64,000 nt of DNA from CBDANO01 sp965197665 (GTDB taxonomy: Bacteria; Chloroflexota; Dehalococcoidia; Lucifugimonadales; UBA3495): assembly GCA_965197665.1 (NCBI GenBank), contig CBDANO010000005.1, positions 744,001 to 808,000 of the forward strand, given 5' to 3'. Below are positions 34,869 through 43,619 of the stretch, in pieces. Each line of letters begins with the position of its first letter. Position 1 is the first letter of the stretch. The notes under the pieces were generated by a model. That model was not told the origin of the DNA, made no database searches, and saw only the letters and a program-made list of their open reading frames with translations. A program made the translations under genes and the position numbers.

Positions 34869-36074
34869 CCGGACCCAGAGTATCGGAACGAGAAATTTGT
34901 CACCGACCGCATCCATAACTACTACTTCGCCAAAACAATGGATAAGCTCCGGCCCGGCGGCGTCATGGCTTTCGTCACCACTCACAACACCCTGGACGCA
35001 CAGCGGGCCAAGGCCATCCGCGAGTGGTTGGCCCAGCGGTGCGACCTGGCGGGAGCGGTGCGGCTGCCCAGCGACGCCTTTCCCGATACCGAAGTCATTA
35101 CGGACATTATCTATATGAGGAAGCGCCAGCCCGGTGAACCGGCGGGTGACGACAGTTGGGTTGAGACCCAACCGATTGAGCTGCCTACTTCGGCGGGCCG
35201 TGAGGCCGCCTACAATATCAACAGTTACTACGCCGACAATCCATCGGCCGTCCTGGGCCGGAACAACGCCGAAGGCTCGATGTACGGCCCAGGAGAATAC
35301 TCAGTAGCCAGCGAGGACGACCGCCCCTTGGCGCAAGTCCTACCAGCAGCCGTGGCCAGAGTCAGTGCGGCGCCGCCCCGGATTAGCCCTGTGGCCGCCC
35401 CCATGCCAAGGGTTTCCGCCGAAGCCCGCGTCAGCACCAGCAGGCCCGAAGGCCAATATTTCATAGACGAGGACGGCTCCCTGAAGGTCGTCAAGCGGGA
35501 CTATCAGAAGACCGAGGTCGGCAAGACCAAAAAGGGGAAACCCATCTACGAACATTTGCCAATCACCGGGTCGTATGTGGACACCCCCGTCTTCCGATAC
35601 AAGGGTGGGGAAGACCGGGTTAGAAGCATGATGGCGATCCGCGACGACGCCCGTCGCCTGCTGGACCTGGAGAGCGCCGACGCGCCCACTGAGGAAATAA
35701 CCGAACTCCGCGACACCCTAAAGGCCAAGTATACGGAGTTCGTTAAGAAGCACGGCAACCTGAACGCCCAACAGAACCAAGCCTTAATGCGGGCCGATCC
35801 AGACTCGGCTTTTCTGCGGGCGCTGGAGCGGCCCCACGGCGACCAGTGGTACTGTGCCGACGTATTCAGCAAGCGAGTGGTCGGCGGGGTTCCGTTTGCT
35901 TTTAGGGGATATCCTATGGTACCAGAAGACCGCTATCTCCTAAAAGCAAACGGAACCCCGCTGCTCAAACGTCTGCGCCCGCGTCCTCTGCCGGGCCTCC
36001 GCAGAGCCCCGCCGCCGACCGGCAACAACCGCCCCAACGACTCCCACACCAGCCAGGACCCAGAGATTGAGTGA
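34869..36074 (+). pseudogene. SNF2-helicase-associated DNA methylase of mobile-element type, fragment
   Basis: From about 34870 the frame encodes a mid-part of the large N6-adenine methylase/helicase proteins of integrative elements: FVTDRIHNYYFAKTMDKLRPGGVMAFVTTHNTLDA, then IREWLAQRCDLAGAVRLPSDAFPDTEVITDIIYMRKR, and further on YNINSYYADNPSAVLG and EGSMYGPGEYSV. The SAM-binding site and NPPY motif that should precede are missing, as is the helicase part that should follow. The frame then enters palindrome copy 3 and reads through it (GVPFAFRGYPMVPEDRYLLKANGTP) before a short unrelated tail. It is broken at both ends. Confidence 0.8.
35888..35957. repeat. 70-bp palindromic element, copy 3 (read through by two genes)
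   Basis: Same tips as copies 1 and 2, and near-identical middle to copy 2. The flanks extend the palindrome by four more bases on each side (GCGG before, CCGC after). No stop codon is met in the plus frame of the methylase remnant or in the minus frame of the convergent transposase. Confidence 0.92.
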
Positions 36075-37207
36075 AGAACTCGCGGCCCTGAATGGGTCGC
36101 AAAGGAATGCCAGATACCTACTCCCGACCGCACGGTCGGGAGCCGGGGCTTCCTGCGAAGACCCCGGTGCAGCGTGTGGGATCCCCTCTTGGTTGACCAC
36201 TTGTTGCGGTACACCATCTCTAGTGTGACCCTCCGCCTCTTCACCGTCTGGTAACGTATGCTGTTTCGGCTTCCCTTGCTATCCGTCGTTTCGACCGGCT
36301 CTCCACTGTTCCCAACACCAGGGACGGCCCCAGCTGCTGCCATGTCCTTGCCCCGTTTCCCGGCCACATCCATTCGGGCCACATCCGCCCACTCCTTGAA
36401 GGGCGCTCCCACCTCGGCCGCTTCACCAGGCTTCTTCCCTTCCAGCGCCTCATGCTCCCTGAACAGGTTGTAAGTCAAGGTCCAGCCGTCCAGGTAGAGT
36501 TGCCCGCTTTTCTGATGGTAAAGGCCGCTCAGGGTCTCCGCCCGTTGCCTCTGGATTCTCTGTAGCCCTTCCGATAAGTCGTTGTCGACCTCGGCCCCCA
36601 TCCTCCGGGACCGGATATGTCGGGCCCTGCGGAACACGTGTTTGATCGCCGCCTTGTATGGCCGCAGCTTGTAGGTCTTGATGATCCGGGGCGGGCTTAC
36701 GGATGCTTTGGCCGCCTTCCGCATGACCGCTTCCGCTGCCGCCGCGTCCCGCTTTACAGTCAAGTGGGACGCTAGCATGTACCTGGTGTCCCGGTCCATG
36801 ATATTCCAATTCCAGAGCCTCTTGCCCCCCACCTTCACCCGCATTTCGCCGGCCACCCACTCCCCCCCGGTGCGAGCCGGGTGGTTCTTCATTTCCTCGA
36901 GGGCGGCGATGGTGTAGTCTTTTACCCACCCGTAGATGGTGGCCTTCGACGGCTCCGGTATGTCGTACATGTCGGCCATGCTCTCGGCGATTTGCTTGTA
37001 GGACATGCCCGAGTAGAACAATGCGATCGCCGTGCCAATCTGCCAGGTGGACATCCTCCGCCCATGAATGGCGCCGGTGTTGATGAACCGCTTGCCGCAA
37101 TCCCGGCACCTGTACCGTTGTTTCCCGACCTGCCACCCGTCTTTAATGACATGCTCGCCGCCGCAGTACAGGCAGTTGACCTTTAAGCCCTTCGCAAATT
37201 GGTTCAT
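35933..37207 (-). CDS. Zinc-ribbon DDE transposase (IS6-like group)
   Basis: 424 codons as the frame stands; the real C-terminus is probably nearer 36180, because the part after VTLEMVYRNKWSTKRG is low-similarity and runs into palindrome copy 3. The N-terminal zinc ribbon is CLYCGG...YRCRDCGKRF. An HTH follows (GMSYKQIAESMADMYDIPEPSKATIYGWVKDY). The catalytic core reads EWVAGEMRVKVGGKRLWNWNIMDRDTRYMLASHLT, KTYKLRPYKAAIKHVFRRARHI, and a final Glu near NDLSEGLQRIQRQRAETLSG. The first catalytic Asp of related proteins appears as Glu in GEMRVKV. Whether it is active is unclear. Confidence 0.75.
   Translation of the reverse strand: MNQFAKGLKVNCLYCGGEHVIKDGWQVGKQRYRCRDCGKRFINTGAIHGRRMSTWQIGTAIALFYSGMSYKQIAESMADMYDIPEPSKATIYGWVKDYTIAALEEMKNHPARTGGEWVAGEMRVKVGGKRLWNWNIMDRDTRYMLASHLTVKRDAAAAEAVMRKAAKASVSPPRIIKTYKLRPYKAAIKHVFRRARHIRSRRMGAEVDNDLSEGLQRIQRQRAETLSGLYHQKSGQLYLDGWTLTYNLFREHEALEGKKPGEAAEVGAPFKEWADVARMDVAGKRGKDMAAAGAVPGVGNSGEPVETTDSKGSRNSIRYQTVKRRRVTLEMVYRNKWSTKRGSHTLHRGLRRKPRLPTVRSGVGIWHSFATHSGPRVLHSISGSWLVWESLGRLLPVGGGALRRPGRGRGRRRLSSGVPFAFRR
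36121..36167. terminator. Two adjacent strong hairpins downstream of convergent genes
   Basis: First hairpin: CTCCCGACCG (36121-36130), loop CA, CGGTCGGGAG (36133-36142). Second: CCGGGGCTTC (36143-36152), loop CTGC, GAAG-A-CCCCGG (36157-36167). No T-run follows on either strand. They may be bidirectional terminators or the subterminal structures of the transposon. Confidence 0.45.
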
Positions 37208-37284
37208 TTGACCCCTGAATCAGAATATCACATCGGAATGTGCTATAATGATCTAACACCTTTAAGAGAACGCTGTTGAGAGGT

Positions 37285-37512
37285 ATGAACGATAAGAACA
37301 GCCGGAATAACCCCCCGGTCTCCGGCAGGGACTCCTTCGAGTTCGGGGTAGTGGAGTTCAACTATAACCCCGGCCCAGACGCCCAGGACCGGCTGCGTCG
37401 CCTCTTCACCCTGCTGGTCAAGCACGCCACCAGGGGCTGGCCCGCCGCGCCGGAGAAAGACTCCCCTTCAGACACCCCGCCTGCAGGAGATCATGCCGAG
37501 CCGGGACCCTGA
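37285..37512 (+). CDS. Small acidic protein of unknown function
   Basis: 75 residues from ATG 37285 (GAGAGGT just before). It contains FEFGVVEFNYNPGPDAQDRLRRLFTLLVKHA, then a Pro/Glu/Asp-rich tail. A TATAAT lies at 37243-37248 with no good -35. The stop overlaps the start of the PP-loop remnant (TGATG), so the two were once co-translated. Family not recognised; its place before PP-loop and recombinase genes suggests a mobile-element accessory gene. Confidence 0.55.
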   Translation: MNDKNSRNNPPVSGRDSFEFGVVEFNYNPGPDAQDRLRRLFTLLVKHATRGWPAAPEKDSPSDTPPAGDHAEPGP

Positions 37513-38444
37513 TGCGCTCCCCCGGGTCCCTGACCGTTATCAGCCTCGGCGGGGGCGTGCAGTCACCGGTCATAGCTCTCATGGCCAACGAGAGCGCGTT
37601 TGACCGCGTCCCGAACCGTACCATCGCCGATACGAAGCGAGAGCCGCCGAGCATTCACACCAAGCTGGAATGGCTGACCGGCCAATTCGGATCCCCCTTA
37701 CGCGGTGGACAAGGTACCTGGCATACGGGAGGACGTCAAGGCCCGCGCCAACCACAGCTCCATGGACATCCTCGTCTACCTGAAGGGCAGTGGCGGACAG
37801 GGCGGCGGCAGTGCGCAGACAACTACAACATCAGCCCCGTCCGCCACAAGATACTCGCGCTGCTGGGACTCGGGAGTAGACAGCGGGTCCCCGCCGGAAC
37901 CGTCGTCGAACTGTGGCTGGGCATATCCACCAACGAGGCCATTCGCATGAAGCCTTCCCGCGACCGTTGGATACGGAACCGGTGTCCCCTGATCGGGGCA
38001 AGGCTGTTCAAGAGGGACTGCCTGGACTGGTGGGCGGCCCGCTACGACCGGCCCCTGGAGCGTTCGGCCCGCGTCGCCTGTACCTTCCAGTCCCGCCACA
38101 ACTGGGTCGAGACGATGAGGAGGGGGCCCGGGCCGTCCAGTGGGGCCTTGGAGATCGACTCCCACCTGCAAGGCGGGCTGGCCCTCGACAAGCCCCCCAC
38201 GCGCGTGCTTCAACGCTGCCCCTCCTTGAGGCGGTCCTGTTTGACGAGGCGGAGCTCGGAGGCGATGGGCAAAGGGACGGGTCCGGCAACGAGTGCGAGG
38301 CGCATTGCGGTGTCCGACCGGCCCGGCCATTGGCGCAGCGGCCCTTTGACGGCCGCCCGCCAAAGGAATACGATTCAAGGCATCAGTTGGCCCGCCGGTC
38401 CAGTCAACACCCCGGACCGCGGCGCCACCTGCAGGGACAGGTGA
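37512..38444 (+). pseudogene. PP-loop (PAPS reductase-like) protein, several frameshifts
   Basis: The opening VISLGGGVQSPVIALMANE is the PP-loop, followed by ADTKREPPSIHTKLEWLTGQ. The continuing segment DKVPGIREDVKARANHS...DILVYLKGSGGQGGG is in another frame (~37705-37800). The original frame returns at RRQCADNYNISPVRHKILALLGL and goes on through ELWLGISTNEAIRMKPSRDRWIRNRCPLI and a CTFQSRHNWVET segment, where related proteins have a Cys pair. The end (LFDEAELGGDGQ, NECEAHCGV) is in a third frame. It is a decayed relative of the gene at 317-859. The substrate is unknown. Confidence 0.7.
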
Positions 38445-38468
38445 TGCGGTGATAGTTTACTACTCGCA

Positions 38469-38500
38469 GACCCGCTCCCGAACAGAAGGCGGGTCTTTTT
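38469..38500 (+). terminator. Rho-independent terminator
   Basis: GACCCGC (38469-38475) and GCGGGTC (38489-38495) form a 7-bp stem followed by TTTTT (38496-38500). It lies between the PP-loop remnant and the recombinase gene and should insulate the latter. Confidence 0.8.
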
Positions 38501-38533
38501 GACTTTTGAGGCCACGAGTGAAAAGAGGCAATC

Positions 38534-40135
38534 ATGGCGAGAACCACACCTCAACAGCAGATCTACGGGCAAAGGGCGGCCATCTACGCCCGCGTCTCCC
38601 ACCAGAGCCAGGCCGAGGAGGACAAGACCTCTATCTCCGAGCAGACCAGGGAGATGGAAGCCTACTGCCAGGTGAAGGGGCTGACCATCGTAGCGCGTTA
38701 CCAGGAGGTGGGCCGCGGTTGGTCCAAGAAGCGCCCGGAGTTCCAGAGAATGCTGGCCGACGCCAAGCAGGGCCGCTTCGACACCATCGTCTGCTGGAAG
38801 TCCGACCGCCTCAGCCGGGGCATGTACCCCGCCGCCGCCCTGATGGAAGTGATCGAAGCCCACCAGATCCGCCTTGAAGCCGTGATGGACGCCATTGACC
38901 TGAAGACATTCGGTCTCATGGCGGCCATCGGAAAGATCGAACTGGACAATTTACGCGATCGCACATCCCTTGGCAGAAGAGGCGCCGCCAAGCAAGGGCG
39001 CATTCCATCCCACGGAATTCCCTACGGGTACCGTATCGGTGACGACGGCAAACCTTGCATAGAGGAGGTTGAGGCTGGCGTCGTACGACGAATCTTTGAT
39101 CAATATGTTCACGAAGAAATTGGAATTCCGTCTATAGCGCGCCGGTTGATGGACGATGGGGTTCCCACTGCGAAGCCAGCTGGCAAGAGGTGGCATGAAT
39201 CTCACGTGCACCGCATCCTGGGAAACGGAGCCTACAAAGGGACCTGGTGGTACGGCAAGTCCCGGCAGATTTCGACTGAAGACGGAAGAAAACGCTACCA
39301 ACAACCGGAGGATACCTGGATACAAATCCCCTTCCCACCGCTGGTGGACGAGCAAACCTGGAACCGGGCACAGAGCCTTAAGAAGCTCCGCATGAGCCGT
39401 GCGAAGCGCAATACCCGGGTGTTTTACATGTTGCAACATCTCGTGCGTTGTTCGGGCTGCGGCATGCTTCTGGGAGGACGAGCAACGAAGCAAAACACCG
39501 TACGCCGTAACGGGAAGCTCTACCACTATGATCTGGAACCCCCTCGACGCTACTACCAGTGCTACGGGATGCAAAAGCGTCTCTTCAGTTGCCGGAGACA
39601 CCCGTTCATCCGGGCGGAACGGCTGGAGGACCTGATTTGGAGGGAAGTCGCCAAGGTAGTCCAGAACCCCCAAATAATCGTCGCTGGTATGGAGGCCCTT
39701 ATCCCTAGTCAAGATACCGACCTGGCCGAGGAGATTGCCCAGGCCGAGCGCGGTCTACGGGACATACAGTCCGAAGAGGATCGGATGATACGACTTTATG
39801 TCTCGGGGAAAATCGACGAAGACCAGCTTGATCGCCAACGCCAGTTCGTAACCGAACGATTAAAGCACTGTCGGGAACAACTGGAACGCTGCCGCGCTCG
39901 CGAGGTTGCGGCGAAAGACAAACGCGTCTTGGCTGGGCATATCGCACAGTGGGCGAGGACTATCGAACAGAGCCTGGATAGCCTGAGCTCCGAGGAGCGC
40001 AAAGAGGTCCTGGAATTCCTGTTAGATAGTGTCACGATCGACGGTGACAACAACGTCACCATCACCTTGACTATCCCCATACAAGATGCGGTTGCTATTG
40101 CCCCGCCGACAGCTTCATGCTGGTGGCGGCCATGA
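38534..40135 (+). CDS. Large serine recombinase (integrase)
   Basis: 533 residues. The resolvase domain has the nucleophile Ser22 in IYARVSHQSQ, then QTREMEAYC, and FDTIVCWKSDRLSRG with the conserved Arg. A recombinase domain follows (GIPYGYRIGDDGKPCIEEVEAGVVRRIFDQY, IPSIARRLMDDGVPTAKPAGKRWHESHVHRILGN), then a zinc-ribbon (VRCSGCGMLLGG ... YYQCYGMQKRLFSCRRH), a coiled coil (DLAEEIAQAERGLRDIQSEEDRMIRLYVSGKIDEDQLDRQ) and a short tail. It performs site-specific integration and, with a directionality factor, excision. Its stop codon lies inside the comM remnant, i.e. the gene sits at the very edge of the element as expected. Confidence 0.93.
   Translation: MARTTPQQQIYGQRAAIYARVSHQSQAEEDKTSISEQTREMEAYCQVKGLTIVARYQEVGRGWSKKRPEFQRMLADAKQGRFDTIVCWKSDRLSRGMYPAAALMEVIEAHQIRLEAVMDAIDLKTFGLMAAIGKIELDNLRDRTSLGRRGAAKQGRIPSHGIPYGYRIGDDGKPCIEEVEAGVVRRIFDQYVHEEIGIPSIARRLMDDGVPTAKPAGKRWHESHVHRILGNGAYKGTWWYGKSRQISTEDGRKRYQQPEDTWIQIPFPPLVDEQTWNRAQSLKKLRMSRAKRNTRVFYMLQHLVRCSGCGMLLGGRATKQNTVRRNGKLYHYDLEPPRRYYQCYGMQKRLFSCRRHPFIRAERLEDLIWREVAKVVQNPQIIVAGMEALIPSQDTDLAEEIAQAERGLRDIQSEEDRMIRLYVSGKIDEDQLDRQRQFVTERLKHCREQLERCRAREVAAKDKRVLAGHIAQWARTIEQSLDSLSSEERKEVLEFLLDSVTIDGDNNVTITLTIPIQDAVAIAPPTASCWWRP
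40085..40110. other. Probable attachment-site junction in comM
   Basis: Left of about 40100 the sequence is recombinase coding; from 40102 rightward the second frame reads PADSFMLVAAMNPCPCGF, a conserved ComM segment. The crossover should be in this 25-bp window. Limits are inferred from where ComM similarity begins; the matching left end is not in the window. Confidence 0.6.
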
Positions 40136-40611
40136 ATCCCTGCCCCTGCGGCTTCTATACTCACCCCAAGACCGAATGCACCTGTTCCCCTTCAAGCGTC
40201 GCCCGCTATCAGAGACGGGTCAGCGGCCCCTTGTTGGACCGGATCGACGTATTCGTGGAAGTGCCGCCCGTCGAGTATGAGAAACTCGTGGATGAGGAGC
40301 CGGCCGAAGACTCGGCCCAGATGCGGCAACGGGTGGAGCGCGTCCGGGAGACTCAGCGTTCGAGATTTCGTGACAGCGGCTTCTTGTGCAACTCGGAGAT
40401 GGGTCCGGCCGAGGTCTGGGATTTCTGCCCTTTGGACGATTCCGCCAAGGCCTTGCTTCAGACGGCAACCCAGCGGCTGAACCTCTCCGCTCGGGCCTTT
40501 CACCGGATCCTCAAGGTCTCGCGCACCATCGCCGACTTGGACGACGCCAAGGAGATAAGCGTCGCCCACCTCGCCGAGGCTTTGCAGTACCGGTCCCGGA
40601 GCATTGGATAG
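40102..40611 (+). pseudogene. comM: ComM/YifB-type Mg-chelatase-like ATPase, C-terminal third
   Basis: 169 residues match only the end of ComM: PADSFMLVAAMNPCPCGF, a Cys-rich segment (PKTECTCSPSSVARYQRRVSGPLLDRIDVFVEVPPV) and the C-terminal helical domain (LNLSARAFHRILKVSRTIADLDDAKEISVAHLAEALQYR). The full protein is about 500 residues and carries the Walker motifs in the missing part. ComM is a hexameric helicase aiding branch migration in natural transformation, and its gene is a known landing site for genomic islands in other bacteria. A 17-bp tandem duplication (CCCGGAGCATTGGATAG type) spans the stop codon at 40595-40628. Confidence 0.88.
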
Positions 40612-40775
40612 CCCGGAGCATTGGATGGCGTTCGCTAAGGCCCCCACCCCTTGTACCGCCCAGACCCTCGGCTATGGCGCCATTGGCGAAGGAGAGTTGA
40701 CCCCATCAAGTCCGGACCGTTACCCCTCGATAGCTCCCTTGTCAGCGGTGTTTCTTGGGGGCTATCATAAGCTCC

Positions 40776-41315
40776 ATGGATTCCAGCCGCGTCAGGTACC
40801 CTTTGGGGTCCCTCTCCAGTATCCAGGCCAAGACCTTTGGCGAGCCGGGGCATCGTACCTTCCATCTGGCCCTGGAGGCGGGCTTGGCTAGCTGCGTCGT
40901 TTGGCTGGAGAAAGAGCAGCTATTCCAATTGGGCATTCACTTGCAAGAGGTGGTCCAAAGATTGTCCTCCGAGGACCGGGAAGGCGGGAGCCGACCCGCC
41001 CAAGAGGCATGGTCCGGCGGGCAACTGTCCTTGGACTTCAAGGCGGGCCAGATGTCCTTGGAGTACGTGATAGAAACCAACTCCCTGGAATTGACGGCCT
41101 ACGAAATCGAAGACCCCGAATCGGACGACACCTCGAGAGAAGGTTCCTCGGTTAGTTTTTGCATTACCATCGACCAAGCGGGAGACTTGGCTGAGGAAGC
41201 GTTGCGGATCTGCGCCGCCGGCCGGCCCCGCTGCTTCCTTTGCGGCTTGCCCATAAACCCCGAAGGACACGTGTGCCCCCGGTCCAACGGGCACACTGCC
41301 TTCGAGACCGGCTAA
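40776..41315 (+). CDS. DUF3090 family protein
   Basis: 179 residues from ATG 40776. The protein matches the DUF3090 pattern: IQAKTFGEPGHRTFHLALEAG near the start, WLEKEQLFQLGIHLQEVVQRL in the middle, and the C-terminal zinc-ribbon-like RCFLCGLPINPEGHVCPRSNGH. Function is unknown, but the gene occurs paired with the kinase-like SCO1664 family, as here (31 bp apart, same strand). An in-frame TTG seven codons upstream is possible. Confidence 0.88.
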   Translation: MDSSRVRYPLGSLSSIQAKTFGEPGHRTFHLALEAGLASCVVWLEKEQLFQLGIHLQEVVQRLSSEDREGGSRPAQEAWSGGQLSLDFKAGQMSLEYVIETNSLELTAYEIEDPESDDTSREGSSVSFCITIDQAGDLAEEALRICAAGRPRCFLCGLPINPEGHVCPRSNGHTAFETG

Positions 41316-41345
41316 CCGAGAGCCTTCTCCGAACAGGACCGGCCG

Positions 41346-42056
41346 GTGAACGACGACCCATTAATTTGCGAGATCATTCGTAGAGGTGAGATCGCCGCCT
41401 GTGAATTGGCGCCCGTAGGCTCAAACTACACCTTCTTGGTCCAGCTGCAATTGGACGGCAACACCAACCTGGGGATATACAAGCCCCGCGACGGCGAGTC
41501 GCCCCTCTGGGACTTTCCCCGGGGCACTTTATACAAGAGGGAGTACGCCGCATATTTGCTTAGCCAAATCCTGGGCTGGGACTTCATTCCCTTCACTATC
41601 ATTCGAGACGGGCCCTATGGCATCGGCACGGTCCAAAGGTTCGTCGAGCACGACCCCAAGCAGAACTACTACTCCCTTACCAACGACAAAGCCGATCAGC
41701 TCAAGGCCATCGCTTGCTTCGATCTGGTAGCCAACAGCACCGACCGCAAGCCAAACCACTTGATCGTCGACGGCGACGGGAAACTGTGGGGCATTGACAA
41801 CGGTCTGACTTTCCACGCCGACACAAAAATCCGAACGGTCATTTGGGACTTTAGCGGGGAACGCATCCCGGAGCGGCTGCTGTCCGATCTCAAACGGTTC
41901 AACGACCGGTTGCAATCTCCCCAAGGCCTCCTCGCCGAGTTGCTGGAGCTGCTCGACGGCGAGGAGGCTGCGGCATTTCAACGACGAATCGATTGGGTGC
42001 TAACCGAGGGCGCGTATCCGGGCTTGCCCGCCCGCTACCGCCGCCGCCGGACGTAG
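41346..42056 (+). CDS. SCO1664 family protein (kinase-fold)
   Basis: 236 residues, GTG start. The fold is that of phosphatidylinositol-3/4-kinase-like phosphotransferases: a lysine strand LGIYKPRDGESPLWDFP, the catalytic-loop-like DLVANSTDRKPNHLIVDGDGKLWGIDNGLTFH, and WDFSGERIPERLLSDL. The substrate is unknown. It follows the DUF3090 gene and probably shares a transcript, a pairing also common in Actinobacteria. Confidence 0.88.
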   Translation: MNDDPLICEIIRRGEIAACELAPVGSNYTFLVQLQLDGNTNLGIYKPRDGESPLWDFPRGTLYKREYAAYLLSQILGWDFIPFTIIRDGPYGIGTVQRFVEHDPKQNYYSLTNDKADQLKAIACFDLVANSTDRKPNHLIVDGDGKLWGIDNGLTFHADTKIRTVIWDFSGERIPERLLSDLKRFNDRLQSPQGLLAELLELLDGEEAAAFQRRIDWVLTEGAYPGLPARYRRRRT

Positions 42057-42120
42057 CGTTTGCTCCCTTGAGACACCGGGGAACTACCACACTTGGCCGA
42101 GAGGGGCGAAGGAAGATAAG

Positions 42121-42477
42121 GTGACAGTACAGCAAATCAGCGCAGTCACTCTGGCGGTGCGGGACATGGCCCGGTCCGTAGATTTTTTCCAAAGCAAAGT
42201 AGGGTTGAAAATGCTCTACGGAGGAGGGTCCGCGTCCTTCACCAGCTTCAGGGTCGGCCACGGATACCTGAACCTAACGTTGGAAGCTAGGGCGGAGCCG
42301 GCTTGGTGGGGCCGGTTGATATTCTACGTGGACGACGTCGACGCCATGTACCACCGCTTGGTCCAATCCGGGCTGACCCCTACCACCACCCCGGAGGACG
42401 CGCCTTGGGGCGAGCGCTACTTCCACGTTAACGATCCGGACGCTCATGAGTTGAGCTTCGCCAAACCGCTGGCGTGA
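42121..42477 (+). CDS. VOC (glyoxalase/bleomycin-resistance) family protein
   Basis: 118 residues, GTG start with AAGGAAG upstream. It has the paired beta-alpha-beta-beta-beta modules of the vicinal oxygen chelate fold: ISAVTLAVRDMARSVDFFQSKVGLKMLYGG and WWGRLIFYVDDVDAMYHRLVQSGL, ending WGERYFHVNDPDAHELSFAKPL. Members are lyases, dioxygenases or binding proteins; metal ligands expected at the first His and last Glu are partly present (His replaced near the N-terminus). No specific substrate can be named. Confidence 0.85.
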   Translation: MTVQQISAVTLAVRDMARSVDFFQSKVGLKMLYGGGSASFTSFRVGHGYLNLTLEARAEPAWWGRLIFYVDDVDAMYHRLVQSGLTPTTTPEDAPWGERYFHVNDPDAHELSFAKPLA

Positions 42478-42514
42478 CGCGCCCGGCCCTTTCCGGGCGC
42501 GGCTGACCCCTAGC

Positions 42515-43594
42515 TCAAAGGTTGACTAAGAAGTTTATTACGTCGCCGTCTTGGATACCGTAGGTCTTCCCCTCGGACCGCAGCACTCCTTCTTTACGCC
42601 CTTGGGCTATGCTGCCGCAGCGGGCCAAGTCCTCGAAGGGTATGACCTCCGCCCGGATGAATCCCCGCTGGAAATCAGTGTGAATGACCCCGGCAGCTTG
42701 CTGCGCCGCCATTCCCGCCGGCACGCTCCAAGCCCGGACCTCCTCATCGCCCACGGTAAGAAAGGACACCAGCTCCAAGGCCTCGTAGCTGGTACGAACC
42801 ACCTGGCGCACCGCCGATTCACCCAAGCCCAACTCCCGGCGAAACTCTTCCGCTTCTTCCTCCGGCATCATAGCCAGGTCGGCCTCCAGCTTACCGCAAA
42901 GGCTTACCACGGCTAGACCCGGAGGTTCGGACCGGCTATCACCATTCAGGTCCACTGACCCGTCCGGCGAGGACTCGTCGGTGTTCAGGACTAATATGAC
43001 CGGTTTGGCGGTTAGAAGTTGATAGTCGGCGATCAGCCTCTTTTGGGACGGGGCCGCTTCTTGCCGCCTAAGGGGAACACCGTCGTCCAAAGCCCCCTTT
43101 ACTTTCTTTACCGCTTCCAGCTGGGACACCAAGGCCGGCCTTTCGGCGGGCTTCGACTTCTTGATGCCGTCATCGAGGCGTTCCTCGGCGCGCTCCAAGA
43201 CTTCCAGGTCGGCCAAGCTCAGCTCACCCAACATACCGGTCAAGTCACGGTCAGGATCAACGCTGCCCAGCGGGTGGGGCATTGCCGGGTCGGTAAAGTT
43301 CCTCACGACGAGCAAGAAGGCGTCCGCTCCTTGCAGCAGGTTCCGGTGCTTTCCATCAATGATTTGAGACCGGGCCGAGGACTGGGGCGGCGGGAGGTCC
43401 CAATAGGTAACCTCGGCGTGGACCACCTTCTTTCGTTGATACATTTCAGCCAGCGCGTCCAGCCGGCGGTCGGCTACCTTCACGACACCCACGTGCACTT
43501 CGCCGGCCCCCGCGGTATCGGTGCGGCCCTTGGTCAAGGCGTTGAAGATGGTGGTCTTCCCGCTGCCGGGCAGACCAATGATGGCCACGTCCAT
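42515..43594 (-). CDS. ychF: Obg-like ATPase YchF
   Basis: 359 residues. G1 motif IGLPGSGKTTIFNAL, a helical coiled-coil insertion (ELSLADLEVLERAEERLDDGIKK...), the altered G4 motif VLNTDE that gives YchF its preference for ATP over GTP, and a C-terminal TGS domain (FLTVGDEEVRAWSVPAGMAAQQAAGVIHTDFQRGFIRAEV, YGIQDGDVINFLVN). YchF associates with ribosomes and is linked to oxidative-stress control. It is full-length for the family. It is transcribed convergently with the VOC gene. Confidence 0.95.
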   Translation of the reverse strand: MDVAIIGLPGSGKTTIFNALTKGRTDTAGAGEVHVGVVKVADRRLDALAEMYQRKKVVHAEVTYWDLPPPQSSARSQIIDGKHRNLLQGADAFLLVVRNFTDPAMPHPLGSVDPDRDLTGMLGELSLADLEVLERAEERLDDGIKKSKPAERPALVSQLEAVKKVKGALDDGVPLRRQEAAPSQKRLIADYQLLTAKPVILVLNTDESSPDGSVDLNGDSRSEPPGLAVVSLCGKLEADLAMMPEEEAEEFRRELGLGESAVRQVVRTSYEALELVSFLTVGDEEVRAWSVPAGMAAQQAAGVIHTDFQRGFIRAEVIPFEDLARCGSIAQGRKEGVLRSEGKTYGIQDGDVINFLVNL

Positions 43595-43619
43595 TCGGAG
43601 AATCTACCCTGCCCGGGTC

